DNA from: Bacteroidota bacterium
GTDB lineage: Bacteria > Bacteroidota > Bacteroidia > B-17B0 > Aurantibacillaceae
Length of the DNA stretch: 64,000 nucleotides
Assembly: GCA_021156365.1 (NCBI GenBank)
Contig: JAJNDK010000001.1
Coordinates: 496,001-560,000, forward strand
Direction of reading: 5' to 3'
The notes under the pieces were generated by a model that had not been told where the DNA came from, did no database searches, and saw nothing but the letters and a program-made list of their open reading frames with translations. Of the stretch, positions 47,201 through 54,300 are shown piece by piece (positions within the stretch are counted from its first letter, which is position 1; the number at the start of each line of letters is the position of its first letter). A program made the translations under genes and the position numbers.

Positions 47201-47592
47201 CGCTGTCCGATTTCTCAGGTCTGTTCTCCTACGATGTGGTCATCAGCGGATCGCCTGTTGCAACCACTGTAAAACAGACCAACGTGATCAATGGCTGGCA
47301 GAAATTTGAATACACCTTCCAGACAACCGCATCGCCTGCATCGCTTGAATTCAACTTTACAGCGAATTCCGCTCTTTTTATGGACGATTACAGGATACAA
47401 CCTTTCAATGCTTCGATGGAATGTTATGTATACGATCCTTATCAGCTGCGCATGTGGGCAAAGTTAGATGGTCAGAACTTCGCCACTTTCATTGAATATG
47501 ACAACGAAGGAACACTGGTGCGTGCCAAGAAAGAAACAGAGAAAGGAATTTTCACTCTGTCAGAGACCCGTAATTCACTCATCAAAAGATAA
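41233..47592 (+). CDS. RHS locus 2, A protein: SpvB/TcB-like shell protein
   Basis: A 2119-residue exported protein paralogous to the A protein at 6222. It has a signal peptide (1-33) and the shell signature at about 45-115 (VDLFTGDFKYNIPLMDVDGYPL, NLSYHGGPNMEEEAGWVGLGWTLNAG). A Gly/Ser-rich stretch of alternating strands (about 125-330) looks barrel-like and is absent from A1. VDYESDDYAYVQ is at about 992. The same end module closes the protein (about 2050-2119: MDDYRIQPFNA, LDGQNFATFIEYDNEGTL, KKETEKGIFTLSETR). A small exported protein gene follows after 8 bases, then B2. Likely the large shell subunit that encloses B2. Confidence 0.82.
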   Translation: MKKENIKRYVCVFMALNILAEVVSPSIAMALTNGPIQQDYTSFEPATSTEMVDLFTGDFKYNIPLMDVDGYPLNLSYHGGPNMEEEAGWVGLGWTLNAGSMTRTMRGLPDDFSGDPVVNTLHVKPNVTIGVGGQLVTLDNSTVSYSSVPVTLGWGWGATAGASLIYNNYKGFGVELHNDVNLSGSINMSIGAYGAGISPGLNGGVYAGTTISSLEGSTVSYGSNYGASLSTSYNGNGLGVSANIGQGTSINTRTGALYKSYSSSLSVTPSMGDYTGSAGFGGTVSYPVNSIGYSPRMNSDYMSTGFSMSNKMGFYSCLGISLWGWNFQVEMGRYIGLNAMYSESHIMNGTKTMLGYGYLNYQNAGTNRDAVLDFNRYRDGLFYKETPNAPLAQKTYDIYTATAQGLHSTFRPQRSDIGSVYDNESKVLGARGGLDMEMGFGLIAHFLLGVNVAVNNGRSGKWNTGMAGNSYFSKNINNLNESGLELSYFKQMGEQTASDRQFDQKINGDNLSTPIPQHLGNSYRALSPLQGAYASASTRDAIIRMKRDLRQNNISYLTASQASAFGMEKNIRTYPVNSFSLNDCRQMTPTETPISRTTIDGNGIGHHISEVTVNPANGYRYVYGIPVYNKYKKEVIFNSSIQKFGAQGLMNSASGPLTQWNDQGMVRYNANDASVNNLRGNDQYYSSKEIPAYAQSFLLTSILSADYIDKTNNGPSDDDYGTYTKFNYSQPAEYKWRIPYGNVTKGFDRWALQDKGLIADQLDDKAMYEYGRRDLWYLHSVETKNHVVEFTIEARKDGMGVDDENGTVSGSTKHMYKLTKIKLFSKNEKARALAAGVSPVPIKTINFVYDYSLCKGVYNNDKTAENVTLPDGSVVNVNDANNQGKLTLKKVFISYGKSDRGLHTPYEFTYADPDHNGVADAAYNPDYDPKGIDRWGSYKPNSGTTTGDPASLQLNNDEFPYTEQRKDKSDIYAGAWNLSTVYTPTGSQMNVDYESDDYAYVQNEVAAQMLKIKDLVPTIASFDEDHPKPTIFNANYAIIDLTGLGTGISTTLFSPSEASELIKKQLFRERTELYFKCFTKLTNIAGTDYWDYIPGYADISKDDMGVMPSNYDYIDPVSGQTCYKYAYVSILKDGVNDNGSGASINPIAKAGWQTMRTYLPRLAYPGSEPANMPGAGNPLQTLSMIVSGIGTSVQDLLNALKHQPNQRFYDKGYCNQIVYNKSWVRAFVPFKKKIGGGHRVKQITLSDQWESMTSGTEKTSLYGQQYEYTTTDEQGNSMSSGVAQYESLSGGDEISLRKQIRFDVKQRMAPNDSYFQEEPVGEMLYPSPGIGYSKVTVKPLNRDANAPDDNTCRIGRTEYEFYTAKDFPVITVNSGCNKPIIDTDPVDEFTIIKRYTKLLHAFQGYVIKLNDMHGKVKSQMMYGENNATAPISGSTYYYKQSFPGVNGKSVLDNNVKTIDRNLVVDNEVIAREIDLTTDLRENVGNSINTGFSFWFNIGACLSSPVGFDLNIGLQTVGFRSAVMTKVVQQYGVLERVETLSNKAKSSMENLLWDRNTGAVVLTKTSNDYDKPIYSFNYPAYWMYDNMGNTFRRQNLTIKIAAGSSTIWNLSTGQLNLSTVANYLKPGDEVAVFSNTASSTSTDINQLLGGGQQALRAWVHQHPAGGNYGLITEDGTVLKQGVLGITSVNNNFIQVKRPADRNLNPLSAGSITTLSNPYNAGSNSMILNTDLLSAKANEYCNTWNLYYEGRDTECFGKNNKFNPYWEGFVGNWNLWKSYAYNTKRLYNTSQPDKKVDGTFDSYTPFWTLSGGTWNPIYAGGGYGRWVLQGQNTLALPQGDVLETKDALGNYSASLTCFNNTLMRAKASNAMYSEIAFESFEDLNYLICFNNCNNLANDHMNVTPAMNVFPGGVASFPDLSQQAAHAGRYSLQFEANDYFTLSHAVNSPKTVSPEFFSKFPARCDQDQNVFIEKLNLKNGKYIASFWIKGPSTLSDFSGLFSYDVVISGSPVATTVKQTNVINGWQKFEYTFQTTASPASLEFNFTANSALFMDDYRIQPFNASMECYVYDPYQLRMWAKLDGQNFATFIEYDNEGTLVRAKKETEKGIFTLSETRNSLIKR

Positions 47593-47600
47593 TACATGTT

Positions 47601-48350
47601 ATGAGATACAACCGGAACTTTTTCTTTTGCCTGCATACACTCCTGTCTTATTGCATTGGTATGCATGCCCAGGATTTTAAAAAAGATCTGTTAGGGATCA
47701 GCAAAAAAATGAACCTGTGCAAAAGCTACAGTGTAACACTGCATTACAACCTGTATATCGATAAGGACCTGAAAACGCCTTTCCAGCAACGGGATGTATC
47801 CATTCTGAAAAACAAGAACGCATTTCTCTGCAAGCAGGGAAATGTGCTTGAAGTGCTGGCATCTCCCGGCGGGCAGGTGATCGTGGATCATCAGCAGAAA
47901 CAGCTGGCTGTTTTACCCAAAGATAAACAGGAGCTGAATACTTCCGACTATCTTAATTTTTTTGAAAATTATATTGACACCATACTTATGGCATATGAGA
48001 AGGTAAATTATAAAAGTGTGTCGGAACGTGTAGGTTCTTATGAATACACATTCAAATCCGGGATCTACAGCAAAATGGTATTGCTCTATGATAAAAAAGA
48101 TTCCATTCCGCTTACTGTACGCTATTACCCGGTACAAAAAATGGCAATTCCATCGGATGGTAACAGGCAACATGCCGTAGTAGTAGAAATAGATTACAGG
48201 AATTTCAATTCCAAACCACTGATAGATCCCAAACAATTGTCCATCGCCAGCTACGTAACCATAAAAGGGACGAATGTGAGCCTGGCGCCAAAATACAAGC
48301 AATACGAATTGTTGAACTTTTTAATTCCACAAGATGGTAACTATAAATAA
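47601..48350 (+). CDS. Small exported protein between A2 and B2
   Basis: A 249-residue protein with a signal peptide (1-23, cut near MHAQ). The mature part has repeated short beta strands (VTLHYNLYIDKDL, EVLASPGGQVIVDHQQKQLAVLPK, SYEYTFKSGIYSKMVLLYD, AVVVEIDYRNF), resembling the open-barrel layout of LolA-type lipid carriers, but no family motif is certain. It overlaps B2 by 17 bases, so its product is made together with B2. A role as periplasmic carrier or partner for the giant B protein is inference. Confidence 0.7.
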   Translation: MRYNRNFFFCLHTLLSYCIGMHAQDFKKDLLGISKKMNLCKSYSVTLHYNLYIDKDLKTPFQQRDVSILKNKNAFLCKQGNVLEVLASPGGQVIVDHQQKQLAVLPKDKQELNTSDYLNFFENYIDTILMAYEKVNYKSVSERVGSYEYTFKSGIYSKMVLLYDKKDSIPLTVRYYPVQKMAIPSDGNRQHAVVVEIDYRNFNSKPLIDPKQLSIASYVTIKGTNVSLAPKYKQYELLNFLIPQDGNYK

Positions 48351-51300
48351 ACACATCGCGGTATTCTTCCTTTTTATCAGCCTTTGTGCAGGTCTAAAGG
48401 CAGGAAACGAAACATCTTCCGACCGGCTCAATGAGCCTCAACTGTCTACTCCCGGTACGGTGCTGCAGGTAAACGACAATAAATTCAATGGCTTACTTAC
48501 GTGGAACAGCAACTTTATCGATATAGCAAACACTGTTACGATCGAATTTGGTCTGAACGAAAATCTGCGTACGGTCCATTCATCCTTTTCGTCGACCATC
48601 ACGTTTGATGTGATCCTTACCGATGCCAGCCTGGTAAGCACGGTTCAACCCGCGCAAAGCATTACTATTAACTACGAACCGAACGGAGAATATATAGACA
48701 AAGCGCAGCTCACCTGGAAAGATTTTTACCAGGTAAGCATTAGCAATATAACCATTACTACTACCAGCGGCACTACCACTGTTTCAAATCCTGCCGATCT
48801 TTACCTCGATGCGAAGATCAGCTCCGAACGTCTATACACATTTTCAACAGGTCTGTCGGTGGTGTCTAATACTTTGTATGCTGTAACCGGCAATGAGTTA
48901 GAGGTTAAATGGGACTATGCACCGGGCTACGAAGAGTTTGAGCTCGAATGGACTTTCGTGGATCGATACAGCCCCGTAACAGGTATATACAAGGCCGATA
49001 CACAGATCAACTACGACCTGGATCATGATGCTACACGCATTGTAACCCCGAATAATTATTATCGCATCCCGCTTTCCTACGACAATGGTTATATTATTTA
49101 CCGGGTGCGTCCTGTCGGCAAAGATATCAATGGCCGGCGCCTGGAAGGACAATGGCAAAGCATCCCTCCTTCCGGCACAGTGGCAGCCGCACTTTCCTTC
49201 AGCAACCTGATCGTAGCTGTAGCAGCTTACCAGCCGAATTACAACTGGTCAAGCACCAAAACCTTTTCCGAGGATGGAAAAATGGGAACAGGTATCGATT
49301 ATTCCGACGGGGCTTTGATGGTACACCAATCACTGGCCCGCCTGAATACGGAAGAAAAAGCCATTGTGCATACAACGCTCTACGATCACTATGGCCGTAC
49401 ACGCATCTCAACCATCCCCGCTCCTGTTGCTAACAAAGATCTCTATTATCGTACGCAGCTCAATATGATAGATATAGGAGGAGGTCCGGTTGAATTTGAC
49501 AAGACCATTTTTGACGACTGCAATATCAGCTGTAGCGGTGCGTCTTTTCAACTGGATCCTGTAAACTCAACAGGCGCTACTAATTATTTTTCACCCAACA
49601 ATCCCGATCAGGCAGGAGCCAACACATATATCCCCAATGCAAACGGCTATGCTTATGCACAGGTTGAATACACACCTGACCAGAGTGGCCGCATCAGCAG
49701 CACAACCATCCCTGGCTCTGTTCATACATTAGGATCCGGAAAACAGACAGATTATTATTATTCCAATCCCACACAGGTAGAACTGGATCGCTTATTTGGC
49801 AGTGAAGCCGGAAGAGCCCGTCTGTACACAAAAAATTATAGCAAAGATGCCAACGGTCAAACCACCACTTCCTACCTGGATCCATATGACCGCGTAGTGG
49901 CTACTGCACTAGTGGGTGACGAGCCTGCCAGCCTGGAAGCCATCCCGGACAAAACAACGATAGAAACGCTTCAGGATGATCTCGTGGCTTATTCTCTTCT
50001 GGATTCAGTCAATTACTGCATTACGGTAAATTCGTCCATTTTTGTTTCGGGTGCTAACGATCAGGAAACATACTCCTACAGTGCACAGCTCGGCACCTTC
50101 ATTCCGGAGGAATGTCAGAATATTTGCCTGAAATGCGTCTATCAGCTGGATATCAGTATCAAGGACGAGTGCGGGGTCGAATATTTTGATCATGACAGGG
50201 ATGCTGAAACGCCTCCCCAGGCTTACTCAGGAACGATCGGACCCGTAGAGCCCTATGTTTCGGATTGCGAAAATCCTAACCCTCCTTTCATCGATTTCCA
50301 GAGCCCGGTCACTATTGTATTCCCGCATGTGGGTAATTACACGGTTTATAAAAAAATATGTGTAAGCAATAAGCCGGAGGCCGACTACGTTCGCATCTTC
50401 CGCGAAGAGCCTACCTGCAAGCGTTCGCTCTGTACATTTTTCGATAGCATTATCGGCACACGTAAATTTACGGACTGCGAACCCAGCTGTGACGATTGTC
50501 AGCGTTCTATCCGCGAGTACCAGGATAACGTTAAAGACAACGGACCTGAGACCACTTATTATCCTCCACTGACACCTGAAGAACTGGCAGACCTGCAGGC
50601 TTCCTGCGAGCAGATCTGTGATCCTCCAACCAATGTATGCGACTATTACAAGATGCGCATTCGCAGCGACTTTATGCCTGACGGAACATTTGGTGCCACC
50701 AGCAGTGCCGATCCTAGCTGGAGCAATTCTATTTTTAATCCGCTTAATAATTTACACGGCCCGACAGTCGGAGTCCATTATACCTGGCAGAACCCACCAC
50801 CGCAAACAACAACTTATTATTATCACAATTCGGATGGTTCCCAGTCAACTGTTACGATTGCAGGGGTAGTAAAAAATCCCGAGCAGCTCACTATGGCAGA
50901 GTTCATTACTTATTGGAAAGACAGCTGGGCCGAAACATTCATGAAGCTGCATCCCGAATACTGCAAGCTCGATTTTTACTGCAACGTAATCGGAAGCTCA
51001 GTGGACTACGATGATGCCATTAAACACATAGATGAATTTGATGAAGCCTGCGCAGCCGGATTCCTCGATCCTATTGCCGGGCAAACATATGCATACGGAC
51101 CATTAGGTATTTGTTTAACAGGCTCTTCATACGATCCGCTTTTCCAAAGCCCACCGGCTATCCTTACCGGCACGATGCAAACACAGTTCATTAACTCTCT
51201 TCAAAATTACAATGGAAGCGGCAATACCGTATTCTATGAAGTATCCAATGGCCTGGGACTTACACCACCGGCAAGCGGACCATACTTCGGTAACGATCCC

Positions 51301-54300
51301 TGCGGCCGCGACCAGGAATGGCAAAAGTACCGCGACATTTACCTCGGACTTAAAAACAGCCTGTATCAAAGCCTGCTTACCGCTTACAACGCTTCCAACC
51401 CGGTTCCACCCTGCTATACGCTTTCCGGCTATACACCGATGGGAACAGTGGATGATTACATGAACCAGTATTTCGGGGTCAATACAGGATCCAGCAGCTC
51501 TACGGTGAGCACAACCGCATCAGCGAATTTGACCACGCAGTGCCATAATACCTGTGCGTCCTACGCTGCTTCATGGATCCAGGAGCTCTCACTTGGCTGT
51601 AATTTTGGTAGTCTTACTACTACGCAGCAAAACAATATGATCACAGATCTTACGGCCGTTTGTGAGTTGGGTTGCGATGCACAGCATCCGATGGGATCCA
51701 GTGATTTTCCTACAACAGTTACCGGCTATCACATTCCGGGAAGCCCTTCCGGTAGCTACGTTCATTCTTTCCAGGAAGTACTCAATTACTATTTCCCTGT
51801 AGCGCCGGCAGCCGGTAATTGCTCTGCCTATACCATCAGCCAACCGCCTCCATACGGGTATACCGGTTTAGGAAGTGCCGTTATGAGCAGCTGTGGTTGC
51901 GACAATATCCTGCAGGCCGACTATGATTTTACCAATAATATCAATGTGCCCGCGGGTGTCATCAAAGCCCGTCAGCTCTTTGCGCTGCGTTATGGCTACG
52001 ATCTGAAGAATTTTAATTTCCTGAAATGCGCCTGTAACAAAGCTACCACACAATCCGGCGGATGGTCCCCGGGCTACGTTTGGACACAACCCGAACTGGA
52101 TGCCCTTGAAGCATCACAACTGCCTGCACCAGCCGGCATGAAATGTGAAAGCTGTATTTCCTGTAAACCGGTAAGCGATATTATCAACACCCTGTATGCA
52201 CAAAGCGGCAGCTCATGGGCCACCGTATTTGATTATGCTAACAGTTCAAACAACCAGAACGCTATTCTAAATGGTGTGAACCAGCAGCTGAACAGCTCAC
52301 TTACCTACACTGAGATCCTTGGCCTTCTCCGCGATTGCGCTTCATTCAACAGCACTTCTTCCTTTGCCTATACATTATCTACCGAAGCGGCGGACGTGCA
52401 GAGCCTGCTTAACGGCCTTTCATCCGAAAAGCTGCTTACCAAAAACAGGCGTACAAGTCTTTGCACCGATATTTCTTTTTACACTTCCAACCTCTATGAA
52501 GGAGATCTGCCCGCTGTTACAGCCTACGATTATGTAGTGAGCCAGACTGCCACGACGCTTACGATCGAGTATAAAGATCCGTCAACTTCCGCGGTAGTGT
52601 ATTCGATCGTGCTTACGGCCCCCGGTTCGGTTTCTTCCATCAACTGGTCGGCACTCTATGGCTTACACGACCTGCAGGCTACAGTTCCTGGCACCCCAAC
52701 TGCCGGGCCGCAATATACTTTCCAGCTAAACGGCTACGCGTATGGCGTGGGAATGATCAGTGGTATCACCGGCACCTGCAGCTGGCCTATTGCTTATCTC
52801 AGCAATGCTTATCCGCATGTGCCATCGCTTTGCCCACCTAAAAAAAGAGTGAACGAGTGCAAAAAACTAATTATACTTCAGGCCATGGCACAGGCGCAGG
52901 CACTGTATAACACCTACCTGGATGCGATCACCAACGCTTTTATCGCCAAATACAAAATGTATTGCTACAAGAGCCTGCAGGAAAGCTTTGAGCGCGTGTA
53001 TAAACTTCACGAATATCATTACACGCTCTATTATTATGATGAAGCCGGAAACCTGCAGCGGACCGTATCACCCAACGGGGTGGATCTACTACCGCTCAGC
53101 GCACCATTGCCTTTCACCACCATACTGTATCCTGCGCACAGCTCTTCTACAGCAGTAGATGACAACTATGTAAATAACTACGAATTCAATAGTTACAACC
53201 AGGAGCTGAAAGAACATACAGCAGATGGTGGTCTCACTACTTTTTTTTATGATTTGCTTGGCCGCAGCTGTGCCTCTCAAAATGGCGATCAGGTGCATTA
53301 CGATGCCTATAGTTATGCACTGTATGATCAATTGGGCCGCATTATTGAAGTAGGAGAAGCGACAAATCCTCCTCAGCTTTTATCAGATGCTATCGTAGAA
53401 GACCCAGTAGCTTTCAATGCATGGATTAATGGTTGCACACGCAGCGAGGTGATCCAGACTTATTTCGATGAAGAAATTACTTCTATTCCTGCATTCACCA
53501 GCGGGCAGCAGAATCTGCGTAACCGGATCTCCAGTGTAACTCTGAAACATTTATATAATCCCGGTATACTGAATTACGATAATGCAAGCCATTATTCTTA
53601 CGATGAACATGGAAATCTATTGGAACTAATAGAGGAAAATACTGAATTTGCCAATTCACTTGCTACGCAACAGTTTAAAACTATATTCTACGAATATGAA
53701 CTGATCAGCGGGAATGTAAAAAAAATCACTTATCAGAAAGATCAAGCCGATTTATTCATTCACACCTACACCTATGATGCTGATAACAGGCTGCATGAAG
53801 TATTCACCAGCCGTGACGGAAAAAATTTCGAGCGCGATGCCAAATATTTTTATTACCAGCATGGTCCGCTTGCCCGCGTAGAAAGGGGCGATGCACAAGT
53901 GCAGGGCGAAGATTATTTTTACACGATACAGGGTTGGCTCAAAGGTATGAACAGTAACAGCCTGGCATTTAATACCGACCCGGGAAAAGATGCAAACAGG
54001 CTTTCTTTATACAGCAATCTTGAAACCGGGATCCATCAATTCATCGCAGCCGATGCCGCTTCCTTTAACCTGAATTATTTTGACAGCGATTATTCGTCGA
54101 TAGCAACCTTATCGGCAGCCAGCACCAGTATGGCTGTCAATGTGAACCCGATCGGAAGTAAAGGGCTTATCAATCCGGGAGCAGGGCCTTTCTCCATGAG
54201 CAGTGTACCACAGTTATATAATGGTGCGATCAGCAGCATGGTTACCACGCTTACAAACATGGGACAAAACAACATCACCCCGCCCCAACAAGCTCTGCCA

